Notes: generated by a model not told the origin, from the letters alone. A stretch of 5,112 nt of DNA from an uncultured Collinsella sp. (GCA_959020035.1 CAUEQX010000129.1:1-5112), one strand, 5' to 3'; positions 1-4,992 are shown, numbered from the stretch's first letter. Numbers and translations are program-made.

Positions 1-62
1 CGAATTAAAGACCTTCGACACGAACGTTGCGCCTTCCCTCCCCTCGCGCAACACGTCTTTGG

Positions 63-95
63 AAAGGCGCCCCGCACAGGTGGGGCGCCTTTCTT
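63..95 (+). terminator. Intrinsic terminator of an upstream gene
   Basis: An 11-bp perfect stem (63-73 with 82-92, AAAGGCGCCCC against its complement) encloses an 8-base loop and runs into TTTCTT. It lies before the start of the alkyltransferase gene, so it must end a plus-strand transcript that begins left of the window. The frame-3 stop TAA at 6-8 could be the end of that gene, but too little is visible to call a coding region. Confidence 0.85.
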
Positions 96-132
96 GACGA
101 CAATGACGATATCGATTGGAAGTGAGGATGGC

Positions 133-465
133 ATGGCAGACCGGGACACCGACGGATTCTTCAACCGCGTATACGACATGGTGCGCCAGGTGCCCTGCGG
201 CATGGTTGCCACGTATGGTCAGATCGCCAAGCTCGTTGGTGAGCCCCGTCGAGCCCGATACGTGGGATACGCCCTGCACGTCAATCCGGAACCCGGGGAC
301 ATACCTTGTCACCGCATCGTATTCGCCGACGGACGCCTGGCGGAGGGTTTCGCCTTCGGCGGACCCGAGGTGCAGCGCGCATTGCTCGAGGATGAAGGCG
401 TTGCCTTCCTCGCCAATGGGCATGTCGACCTGCAGGCCTCTCGCTGGCCCGCAGGCCTGGTATGA
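133..465 (+). CDS. MGMT-family protein (O6-alkylguanine-DNA alkyltransferase C-terminal domain)
   Basis: The product is a 110-residue protein made almost entirely of the DNA-binding/active-site domain of O6-methylguanine-DNA methyltransferases, which move an alkyl group from damaged guanine to their own cysteine. Visible landmarks are the helix-turn-helix region with VATYGQIA (residues 25-32), RRARYVGYALHVNP (39-52) where the family has its recognition helix and arginine finger, and IPCHRIV (57-63) with the acceptor Cys59. The C-terminal part has GRLAEGFAFGG and the usual run of hydrophobic residues. The N-terminal RNase H-like domain of full-length Ogt or Ada is absent. Alkyltransferase-like (ATL) proteins are equally short but replace the cysteine, usually with Trp, so this is either a minimal methyltransferase or an ATL-like damage-recognition protein that kept its Cys. 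I chose the ATG at 133 because GTGAGG lies five bases upstream. Earlier in-frame starts at TTG 94 (inside the terminator tail) and ATG 103 lack a good ribosome binding site. No promoter is evident between the terminator and the gene. Confidence 0.88.
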   Translation: MADRDTDGFFNRVYDMVRQVPCGMVATYGQIAKLVGEPRRARYVGYALHVNPEPGDIPCHRIVFADGRLAEGFAFGGPEVQRALLEDEGVAFLANGHVDLQASRWPAGLV

Positions 466-466
466 C

Positions 467-494
467 AAGGGGCGCCAACTGAACTGCGCCCCTT
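467..494. terminator. Shared hairpin between converging genes
   Basis: A perfect 9-bp stem (AAGGGGCGC at 467-475 with its complement at 486-494) and a 10-base loop begin one base after the alkyltransferase stop codon. It also lies about 30 bases past the stop of the minus-strand membrane protein gene. The flanking A and T pairs make it symmetrical, as expected for a bidirectional terminator. The U tracts are short on both strands, so efficiency may be modest. Confidence 0.6.
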
Positions 495-525
495 CCCGTA
501 TTTGAAACTTTGACAGGCAACCCAA

Positions 526-1620
526 TCAGACAGTCGCTTCGAGCGCATCCTCTGCACGGTCGACCGTGCTTCTGGCCTTGGCGCTCTGCTTGAACCACGA
601 GCGCAGGTCCTCGAGGGTGCTGCCCGCTGCATACACCTTGATTTTGCGACCGCCCTTCGTAGTCACCGTACAGCGGTCGCCGCTCTCACTGTCCTCGTGC
701 GCCGTGACCTTCTTGAGGTAATCGCGGCGGAACGCCACGACGCGGGCATTGCTGATCTCGATGAACCAATCATCGTCGACAAGCGAAGTGCCCGTGGCAC
801 CTCGACTTGCCATCTCCTCGGCGAAGGAGAAACCGAGTTCGCGCTCCTGCCTGCCAATCTCGAGGATACCGCGGGCGGGCATGCTGAGCATGAGCAGGGG
901 CAGGAGTCCCCCTATGAACAGGAAGAGGAACGGGACGAGCAAGAGCAGACGAGCGCCGGCATCGGTGAAAACAGCCATGAAGGCGATCACGAGCGAGAAG
1001 ACGAGTGCCATGCCGTTGAAAACAATCGTCAACGGCTTGATGGCAGACCAACACAGGCCCGCCTTGGTCATGGGGCCGTCGACAGCGTCCGAGATCTCGA
1101 TGCCCTCTTCCTCCAGACGGTCGAGGAGGTTGAGTGAGCACACCCCCTCGAGGCTTATCGAGCAGATCTTCCGGTCGCCCTCGAACAGGTCGATCCTCAT
1201 CATCTGCGCGTGAAGCGTTGCACGGGCGATGTTGCCAAACGTCGTCTCCTTGCGGATGCCGAAGGCGTTACGCGAGAGAATGCGCCCACCGTCCACGTCG
1301 ATACGCGGGATGCTCAGCAAGGCCCAGATAGCCATACCCGCGAGCGCCATGGCATGACCGAACCACACAAGTTCGTGGTCCCACTCGCCCAGCGAGACGC
1401 CCTGCCAGACGTAGACACCCAGCATGAGCAGTTCGAACGCGACGGCGCAGCAGGCGATGATCGTGCGGATGGCTGCGGGCATGCGCACCGTGAAGCAATC
1501 GAGGCTGTCCGTTGCCTCGCTGCGCTCGCGCGCGCCGCGGCGGGCGACCCATGCAGTGAGCGGGCCGACGATGAACACGGTCATACCGACGCGCAGAATG
1601 GATTCGAGCAGATTACTCAT
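526..1620 (-). CDS. Uncharacterised five-segment membrane protein with two small soluble (possibly PH-like) domains
   Basis: I do not recognise a named family with certainty. The 364-residue product has hydrophobic segments at about residues 8-26, 50-74, 84-104, 196-218 and 224-246. Two soluble regions follow the membrane blocks. The first (about 105-176) begins RIDVDGGRILSRNAFG and continues through alternating beta-like stretches to the helical NLLDRLEEEGIEI. The second (about 283-345) runs WFIEISNARVVAFRRDYLKKV, then an acidic loop, then TTKGGRKIKVYAAG and a helix LEDLRSWFK. Beta-rich strands closed by one amphipathic helix after a membrane hairpin is the plan of bacterial PH-domain membrane proteins, which supports that guess but does not prove it. 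The ATG at 1620 has GGTGG five bases upstream. A GTG at 1629 would add three residues but has its purine-rich site only two bases away. The gene is transcribed alone: a strong terminator precedes it and a shared hairpin follows. No convincing promoter was found at 1630-1764. Confidence 0.8.
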   Translation of the reverse strand: MSNLLESILRVGMTVFIVGPLTAWVARRGARERSEATDSLDCFTVRMPAAIRTIIACCAVAFELLMLGVYVWQGVSLGEWDHELVWFGHAMALAGMAIWALLSIPRIDVDGGRILSRNAFGIRKETTFGNIARATLHAQMMRIDLFEGDRKICSISLEGVCSLNLLDRLEEEGIEISDAVDGPMTKAGLCWSAIKPLTIVFNGMALVFSLVIAFMAVFTDAGARLLLLVPFLFLFIGGLLPLLMLSMPARGILEIGRQERELGFSFAEEMASRGATGTSLVDDDWFIEISNARVVAFRRDYLKKVTAHEDSESGDRCTVTTKGGRKIKVYAAGSTLEDLRSWFKQSAKARSTVDRAEDALEATV

Positions 1621-1729
1621 AGGGGCCACCGCCTCGGGCTCTGGAGATTAACTGCAGGAAACGCTGCCAGAACGATGGGATGCGCACAACGTAAGGAGCC
1701 GCGTATCGGCAAGCGGCGGCATCGCAATC

Positions 1730-1761
1730 GCCCGGCGAACAGATGATGATCGGCGCCGGGC
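1730..1761. repeat. Inverted repeat, 8-bp GC-rich arms
   Basis: GCCCGGCG at 1730-1737 is mirrored by CGCCGGGC at 1754-1761, with a 16-base spacer. It lies between the exporter terminator and the membrane protein gene, about 110 bases upstream of that gene's start. No U tract follows on either strand, so it is not an obvious terminator. It could be an operator or RNA hairpin, or chance in GC-rich DNA. Confidence 0.35.
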
Positions 1762-1764
1762 CAG

Positions 1765-1823
1765 ACGAATTAAACAAAAGGGTGGTCGACGGCGCCCTCG
1801 CAGGCGCACCGTCGACCACCCTT
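1765..1823 (-). terminator. Strong intrinsic terminator of the MFS exporter gene
   Basis: A 15-bp perfect stem (1778-1792 with 1809-1823) is extended by a further 4 bp (CGCC with GGCG) across a two-base bulge. On the minus strand it runs into TTTTGTTTAATT at 1765-1779. It starts about 55 bases past the exporter stop codon and separates that transcript from the membrane protein gene downstream. Confidence 0.92.
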
Positions 1824-1877
1824 CACGTCGCAGCGACCCTACGAGCCGTCCGAAACGAAACGCACTCCGCCAGAGCG

Positions 1878-3128
1878 CTACCCAATCTTGCGGATGCTCG
1901 GGATCGCCCAGGTGATGCCTGCTAGGATCACCATTGCAGCACCGATGAGCACGAAACACGCGCTTACGCCGATGGCGTCCGCGAACAAGGTCGATGCGAC
2001 GAGCCCCACGGGCATGGCCCAGCTGCAGACCGCTCCGTACAGGCCGAAGACGCGGCCCATGCACTCGGGATCGACGCGCTCCTGCATGAGCGCCATCTGC
2101 GGCGCGCTGTACAGCGGACTCGAGACCCCCATCGCGAACGTAAGCCCCAGAAACACAACGAGCGCGGAAGGGGGCACGAGGCCGCCCGCGAGCGTGCCCG
2201 CTCCGAAGAGGCCGATGGCCAGCGTGCACGAAAGAGCGCGGTTCTTAAGGCCACCCGTCGCCCCGATCCAGCCGCTCGCCGCGATCATGCCGACCGAGAA
2301 CGCGATCTCCGCGATAGCCGACTGCGTAGTGGTGCCCCCAAAATGGTCGAACACCATGAGCGGGAACAGCGCGGATATGGGCGAGAACAGGACCGAGAAG
2401 GCGAAGCCGATCCAGAGCATGGCGAACAGACCGTGATGGCGTTTGAGCTCGCGGTACCCGTTGGCCGTCTCCAATAGGAAGGCCCGCACCGCGCGGTGCG
2501 ACGCCTCGGCGTTCTCCTCGGGCGTATGGCGCTCGGGCGCCGGCGTCTTGATGCCGGAGGTCGCCACCGCGATGCTCGCGAGCACCGCCCCGGCGACATC
2601 GAGCGCGATCATGAAAGTCAGACCAAACGCCGGGTAGACCGCCGCGGCGATGGCGTTGCCGATGATATAGCTACCCGACTGCATGAACTGCAGCATGCCC
2701 GCCAGCTTGCCGAGCACCTCGGGCGGGGCGATGAGCGGTGTGAGCGCGTTGAAGGCGGGCGTATGGAGCGTGCTGCCCAGCGCACGGACGAACAGCACCG
2801 CCGCCACAACGGCGACAGAAAGGTCGCCCCGAAGCGAGCCGAAGACAAGCGTGAGGCTCACGGCCGCGATGAAGAGATCGGCGCCGATCATGAGACGCTT
2901 GATGGACGTGCGGTCCACGATGGTGCCCGCGAAGGCGCCGAGGAGCGCCATGGGCAAGAAGGCCGCCAGGCTCACGAACGACAGGGCGCTCGCGGAGCCG
3001 GTGGTGAGGGTGACGTGCCAGATGAAACCCATCTGCAGAATGGAGCTCGTGAGCACGGAGAAGAACTCGCCGATCCAGACGATGGCGAGCGAGCGCTTCC
3101 AAGAAGCGCAGGGATTCGGTTGTGTCAT
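1878..3128 (-). CDS. Mef-like MFS drug (macrolide-type) exporter
   Basis: This 416-residue protein belongs to the major facilitator superfamily, DHA3 branch, and resembles the macrolide exporters Mef(A)/Mef(E) (about 405 residues) along its whole length. Shared stretches include WKR...IW near residue 10, TSSILQM (27-33), the loop 2-3 motif A region GAFAGTIVDRTSIKRLMIGADL (64-85), VLFVRALGSTLHTPAFNALTPL (111-132), GLFAMLWIG (233-241), ISALFPLM (251-258), the GRVFGL block (358-363) and AMPVGL (371-376). About twelve hydrophobic segments are present, with the long central cytoplasmic loop at about 192-233 after the sixth. Such proteins export drugs from the cytoplasm by proton antiport. The substrate here is inferred from similarity and from the leader peptide. 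The ATG start has AAAGGA seven bases upstream. The gene stands alone between its own promoter, with a 140-nt leader, and a strong terminator. No MsrD/Mel ABC-F partner is visible, unlike streptococcal mef elements. Codon and base use match the neighbours, so recent transfer is not evident. Confidence 0.92.
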   Translation of the reverse strand: MTQPNPCASWKRSLAIVWIGEFFSVLTSSILQMGFIWHVTLTTGSASALSFVSLAAFLPMALLGAFAGTIVDRTSIKRLMIGADLFIAAVSLTLVFGSLRGDLSVAVVAAVLFVRALGSTLHTPAFNALTPLIAPPEVLGKLAGMLQFMQSGSYIIGNAIAAAVYPAFGLTFMIALDVAGAVLASIAVATSGIKTPAPERHTPEENAEASHRAVRAFLLETANGYRELKRHHGLFAMLWIGFAFSVLFSPISALFPLMVFDHFGGTTTQSAIAEIAFSVGMIAASGWIGATGGLKNRALSCTLAIGLFGAGTLAGGLVPPSALVVFLGLTFAMGVSSPLYSAPQMALMQERVDPECMGRVFGLYGAVCSWAMPVGLVASTLFADAIGVSACFVLIGAAMVILAGITWAIPSIRKIG

Positions 3129-3135
3129 GGAATAA

Positions 3136-3141
3136 TCCTTT
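3136..3141 (-). promoter_or_regulatory. Ribosome binding site of the MFS exporter
   Basis: AAAGGA on the minus strand, seven bases from the ATG at 3128. It confirms the start, and only three bases separate it from a leader segment (3145-3152) that can take part in alternative base pairing. Confidence 0.8.
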
Positions 3142-3144
3142 GAT

Positions 3145-3188
3145 GCGATCGGTGGTATGCAGCGAAGTACCGGTCGCTCACGCGACCG
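3145..3188 (-). promoter_or_regulatory. Leader RNA with two alternative hairpins (attenuator candidate)
   Basis: Reading the minus-strand RNA, segment 1 (CGGTCGC, 3188-3182) forms a perfect 7-bp stem with segment 2 (GCGACCG, 3177-3171) over a GTGA loop. Segment 2 extended by one G (3177-3170) can instead pair at 7 of 8 positions with segment 3 (CCGATCGC, 3152-3145), which ends three bases before the exporter's AAAGGA. Segment 1 starts four bases after the leader peptide stop codon, so a ribosome stalled near the end of that peptide would cover it. Mutually exclusive pairing next to a leader peptide is the layout of erm and mef attenuators. No U tract follows either stem, so a transcriptional terminator is not shown. 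Which state permits expression cannot be decided from the sequence. Confidence 0.55.
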
Positions 3189-3191
3189 TGG

Positions 3192-3221
3192 CTAGAGCCA
3201 AATCCTCATGGAAGCAAGCAT
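3192..3221 (-). CDS. Leader peptide MLASMRIWL upstream of the MFS exporter
   Basis: A nine-codon reading frame with TAG stop lies 63 bases before the exporter start, inside the predicted 140-nt leader. It has a better Shine-Dalgarno (AAAGGGGAG, seven bases from the ATG) than the exporter itself. The peptide matches the macrolide-resistance leader peptides MTASMRLR (mef and msr type) at M1, A3, S4, M5 and R6 with Ile for Leu at 7, and shares S4-M5-R6 with the ErmD-type MTHSMRLR. In those families a macrolide in the exit tunnel stalls the ribosome at the Arg-X-Arg/Lys motif, and the stalled ribosome changes the fold of the leader RNA. Here the third motif residue is Trp8 rather than Arg or Lys, so the arrest motif would be altered. 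The role is inferred from peptide similarity, position and the hairpin just after the stop. Confidence 0.72.
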   Translation of the reverse strand: MLASMRIWL

Positions 3222-3228
3222 GGTGCAG

Positions 3229-3237
3229 CTCCCCTTT
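3229..3237 (-). promoter_or_regulatory. Strong ribosome binding site of the leader peptide
   Basis: AAAGGGGAG on the minus strand, seven bases from the leader ATG at 3221. The long purine run at ideal spacing is the main reason to believe that such a short frame is translated. Confidence 0.75.
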
Positions 3238-3275
3238 CCAAATCTCGAGGTAAACCTTCAACCGTGAGTGGGGCT

Positions 3276-3304
3276 ATTATAGGGACTTGCGAGCCAAGAT
3301 GCAA
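3276..3304 (-). promoter_or_regulatory. Promoter of the MFS exporter and its leader
   Basis: On the minus strand a perfect -10 TATAAT (3281-3276) is preceded at exactly 17 bases by TTGCAT (3304-3299), which matches the first three bases of the -35 consensus. Transcription would start near 3269, giving a leader of about 140 nt. This is unusually long for a lone transporter and consistent with attenuation control. Confidence 0.72.
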
Positions 3305-3380
3305 CAGGAAGACCTCTACGGAGCGTAGATGCCGGGCGCCCCGAACCACTTATGCCATGAGAGACGGCATCCGATTCTCC

Positions 3381-3409
3381 TTGACTTGGTCTCAATGTGA
3401 TATCACAAT
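3381..3409 (+). promoter_or_regulatory. Promoter of the SPFH gene
   Basis: TTGACT (3381-3386, five of six consensus bases) and CACAAT (3404-3409, four of six) are separated by 17 bases. Transcription would start near 3416, about 107 bases before the SPFH start codon. It diverges from the exporter promoter, leaving about 75 bases between the two -35 boxes. Confidence 0.65.
3396..3407. promoter_or_regulatory. Palindromic operator candidate TGTGATATCACA
   Basis: A perfect 12-base palindrome fills the end of the promoter spacer and overlaps the -10 box. With one mismatched pair it extends to 18 bases (3393-3410). A dimeric repressor bound here would block the SPFH promoter. The half site TGTGA recalls CRP, Rex or GntR-type sites, but the two-base gap fits none of them exactly, so the regulator is unknown. 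Confidence 0.5.
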
Positions 3410-3472
3410 GCAATCAGCAGCCGCACGGACTGCTCGGGGACTCGCCTCCTCCCCATCGCAATCTGGAGCGCG

Positions 3473-3502
3473 GCGCCGGGGACGTCACGCAAACGCCGGC
3501 GC
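3473..3502 (+). repeat. Hairpin in the SPFH 5' untranslated leader
   Basis: GCGCCGG (3473-3479) pairs with CCGGCGC (3496-3502) over a 16-base loop. It ends seven bases before the SPFH ribosome binding site. There is no U tract. It might affect translation or message stability, or be chance in GC-rich DNA. Confidence 0.4.
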
Positions 3503-3509
3503 AGTCGTG

Positions 3510-3515
3510 AAAGGA
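3510..3515 (+). promoter_or_regulatory. Ribosome binding site of the SPFH gene
   Basis: AAAGGA, seven bases before the ATG at 3523. It fixes the start of the SPFH protein. Confidence 0.8.
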
Positions 3516-3522
3516 ACTCACA

Positions 3523-4542
3523 ATGAGCGTGGAAAAGCAACTCAAGGCCAAGTCGGGCTACGGCATGCTCGTCGCCGTGGCGGTGGCGCTCATCGTCATC
3601 ATCGGCCTCTTTATCTGGAGCACCATCGGGCTCGCGAGCACGCCCGACGGCGTCGACGCGCCCGCAGTCTACGGATGGGGGCTCGGCCTCAGCATCCTCG
3701 CGTTTTGCTTGTGGTTCATCCCACTCAACGGATTCTTCTCGCTGCAGCCCGGCCAGGCGCGCGTGTGCATCCTGTTCGGCAAGTACGTGGGCACCGTCCG
3801 CGACGAGGGCCTCTTCTGGGCCAACCCGTTCTTTAGCAAGAGCATGGGCGGATCGGCCGGGATCGGCGAGATGATCGAGCTCGAGATGAGCGATTCCAAG
3901 GCCGCCAAGGCCGCGGCGCAGAAGGCCGCCAAGGGCAACCCCACCACTATCTCCACCCGCGTGCGCACCCTGAATGGCGAGCGCCTGAAGGTCAACGACA
4001 AAATGGGCAACCCCATCGAGATCGCAACCGTCGTGGTGTGGCACGTCGCCGATACCGCCAAGGCGCTCTTCGACGTCGACGACTACCAGAGCTATGTCGC
4101 CATGCAGGCCGAGACGGCGCTGCGCCACGTGGCGAGCGTGTACGCCTACGACCACCTGGAGGACGAGTCCGATGCCGCCGGCGCCATCACGCTGCGCGCC
4201 AATGTGGAAGAGGTCTCCGAAGCCCTGCGCCGCGAGCTCGCGATGCGCCTGGCGCCCGCCGGCGTCGAGGTCGACGATGCACGTCTCACGCACCTCGCCT
4301 ACTCCCCCGAGATCGCCCAGGCGATGCTGCGCCGCCAGCAGGCCGAGGCCGTCATCGCCGCACGCAAGAAGATCGTCGAGGGCGCGGTCTCCATGGTCGA
4401 CATGGCCGTGAAGGAGATGGCTGCCGGCGGCACCATCGAGCTCGACGACGAGCGCAAGGCGCAGATGGCCAGCAACCTCATGGTGGTGCTCTGCGGTGAA
4501 TCCGAGGCGCACCCGGTGCTCAACGCAGGCTCGATGTACTAA
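3523..4542 (+). CDS. SPFH/band 7 domain membrane protein
   Basis: This 339-residue protein has two N-terminal membrane segments (about residues 14-36 and 48-68) followed by an SPFH (stomatin/prohibitin/flotillin/HflK-C) domain from about 72 to 285. The domain opens with FFSLQPGQARVCILFGKYVGTVRDEGLFWANPF (71-103), continues with NGERLKVNDKMGNPIEIATVVVWHVAD (151-177) and DYQSYVAMQAETALRHVASVYAYD (187-210), and closes with the helical RRELAMRLAPAGVEVDDARLTHLAYSPEIAQAMLRRQQAEAVIAARKKIVEG. The C-terminal NLMVVLCGESEAHPVLNAGSMY is typical of the actinobacterial version. SPFH proteins form oligomeric cages or microdomains on membranes and often partner with proteases or scaffold other proteins; no specific role is known to me for this subfamily. 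An Ala/Lys-rich insertion (about 126-139, AAKAAAQKAAKG) interrupts the start of the domain and may be a flexible loop. The gene is followed 64 bases later by a ribbon-helix-helix gene, an arrangement known from actinobacteria. Confidence 0.93.
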   Translation: MSVEKQLKAKSGYGMLVAVAVALIVIIGLFIWSTIGLASTPDGVDAPAVYGWGLGLSILAFCLWFIPLNGFFSLQPGQARVCILFGKYVGTVRDEGLFWANPFFSKSMGGSAGIGEMIELEMSDSKAAKAAAQKAAKGNPTTISTRVRTLNGERLKVNDKMGNPIEIATVVVWHVADTAKALFDVDDYQSYVAMQAETALRHVASVYAYDHLEDESDAAGAITLRANVEEVSEALRRELAMRLAPAGVEVDDARLTHLAYSPEIAQAMLRRQQAEAVIAARKKIVEGAVSMVDMAVKEMAAGGTIELDDERKAQMASNLMVVLCGESEAHPVLNAGSMY

Positions 4543-4572
4543 CCCCAACACCAATGAGTAATTTGGGGACGG

Positions 4573-4586
4573 GTGCAAAATTGCAC
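4573..4586. promoter_or_regulatory. Palindrome GTGCAA-AA-TTGCAC before the RHH gene
   Basis: Two perfect 6-base arms surround AA in the 64-base gap between the SPFH and ribbon-helix-helix genes, nine bases before the latter's AGAAGG. Small RHH proteins commonly bind such sites and regulate themselves, so an operator is plausible. The surrounding TTTGGGGACGGGTGCAAAATTG also resembles half of the GGGGAC/GTCCCC-bounded REP palindromes seen in many bacteria, which is the main alternative. Confidence 0.45.
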
Positions 4587-4606
4587 ATTCGACAAGAAGG
4601 CACGTC

Positions 4607-4798
4607 ATGGCACGCAAGCAGTATCCACTCCGTATAGACCCCGCTATCTGGGAGGCCGTCCAACGCTGGGCGGACGATGAGATGCGCAGCGCCAACGGTC
4701 AGGCGGAATGGATCTTGCGAGACGCCCTCAAACGCGCGGGAAGGCTGCCGAAGAAAGAGCCCTCGTCCAAGGACGCACCCAAAGGCGAGGAGGGCTAA
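4607..4798 (+). CDS. Arc-type ribbon-helix-helix protein
   Basis: The 63-residue product has the size and order of an Arc/MetJ-type ribbon-helix-helix DNA-binding protein. It has a short beta strand with basic ends (KQYPLRI, 4-10), a first helix (PAIWEAVQRWADDEMRS, 12-28) and a turn with the conserved Asn30. A second helix follows (GQAEWILRDALKRAG, 31-45). The charged Lys/Glu/Pro-rich tail (49-63) is probably disordered. Such proteins dimerise to insert the paired strands into the DNA major groove. The ATG at 4607 has AGAAGG six bases upstream. It probably shares a transcript with the SPFH gene. The pairing recurs in actinobacteria, suggesting a functional link whose nature is not known to me. 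No toxin-like partner follows, so a toxin-antitoxin role is not supported. Confidence 0.88.
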   Translation: MARKQYPLRIDPAIWEAVQRWADDEMRSANGQAEWILRDALKRAGRLPKKEPSSKDAPKGEEG

Positions 4799-4873
4799 GC
4801 TGGAAGACAGGGCTCGGCCGCTGCCGACGTCGGGACAAAGCCGCGCCCCGCGCCGCGGTCGAGGCAGAGCTGA

Positions 4874-4909
4874 GCCCCGCCGCTCCAAAGTCGAGCCGAA
4901 CGGCGGGGC
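4874..4909 (+). repeat. GC-rich inverted repeat in the 3' region of the SPFH-RHH transcript
   Basis: GCCCCGCCG (4874-4882) pairs perfectly with CGGCGGGGC (4901-4909) across an 18-base loop, 75 bases after the RHH stop. An A- and C-rich stretch follows instead of a U tract, so it is not a classical terminator. It may be an extra 3'-end structure before the true terminator. I see no gene in 4799-4953. Confidence 0.4.
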
Positions 4910-4953
4910 CAACACCAACCCAAAGCAAGCTCGCCCCCTCTATACGCACCAAC

Positions 4954-4992
4954 CGGTCCCCGGAGGCATCCGCCTTTGGGGACCGTTCTTTT
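4954..4992 (+). terminator. Intrinsic terminator of the SPFH-RHH transcript
   Basis: A 14-bp stem (4954-4967 with 4972-4985, including two G-U pairs) with an ATCC loop begins CGGTCCCC and ends GGGGACCG, followed by TTCTTTT. It lies about 155 bases after the RHH stop, so the transcript would have a long 3' untranslated end. Confidence 0.88.

Noticed and set aside
1648..2229. 193-residue minus-strand frame overlapping the exporter 3' end
   Set aside because: It runs through the exporter in another frame and through the intrinsic terminator, and is Arg-rich without domain similarity.
2496..3143. 215-residue plus-strand frame opposite the exporter
   Set aside because: It is an Arg/Glu/Gly/His-rich shadow of the exporter's codons with no domain; the exporter on the other strand is clearly real.
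3245..3260. AGGTAAACCT-centred palindrome as a MerR-type operator in the exporter leader
   Set aside because: Only four base pairs are perfect on each side, it lies downstream of the transcription start rather than in a promoter spacer, and no MerR gene is in the window.
3403..4695. 430-residue open frame on the minus strand across the SPFH and RHH genes
   Set aside because: It is antisense to two well-supported genes, rich in His, Gly and Asp from GC-rich codon shadows, has no recognisable domain and would share bases with the SPFH promoter.
4607..4798. Antitoxin of a toxin-antitoxin pair
   Set aside because: The fold would fit, but neither neighbour resembles a toxin. The upstream gene is an SPFH protein and a terminator follows.
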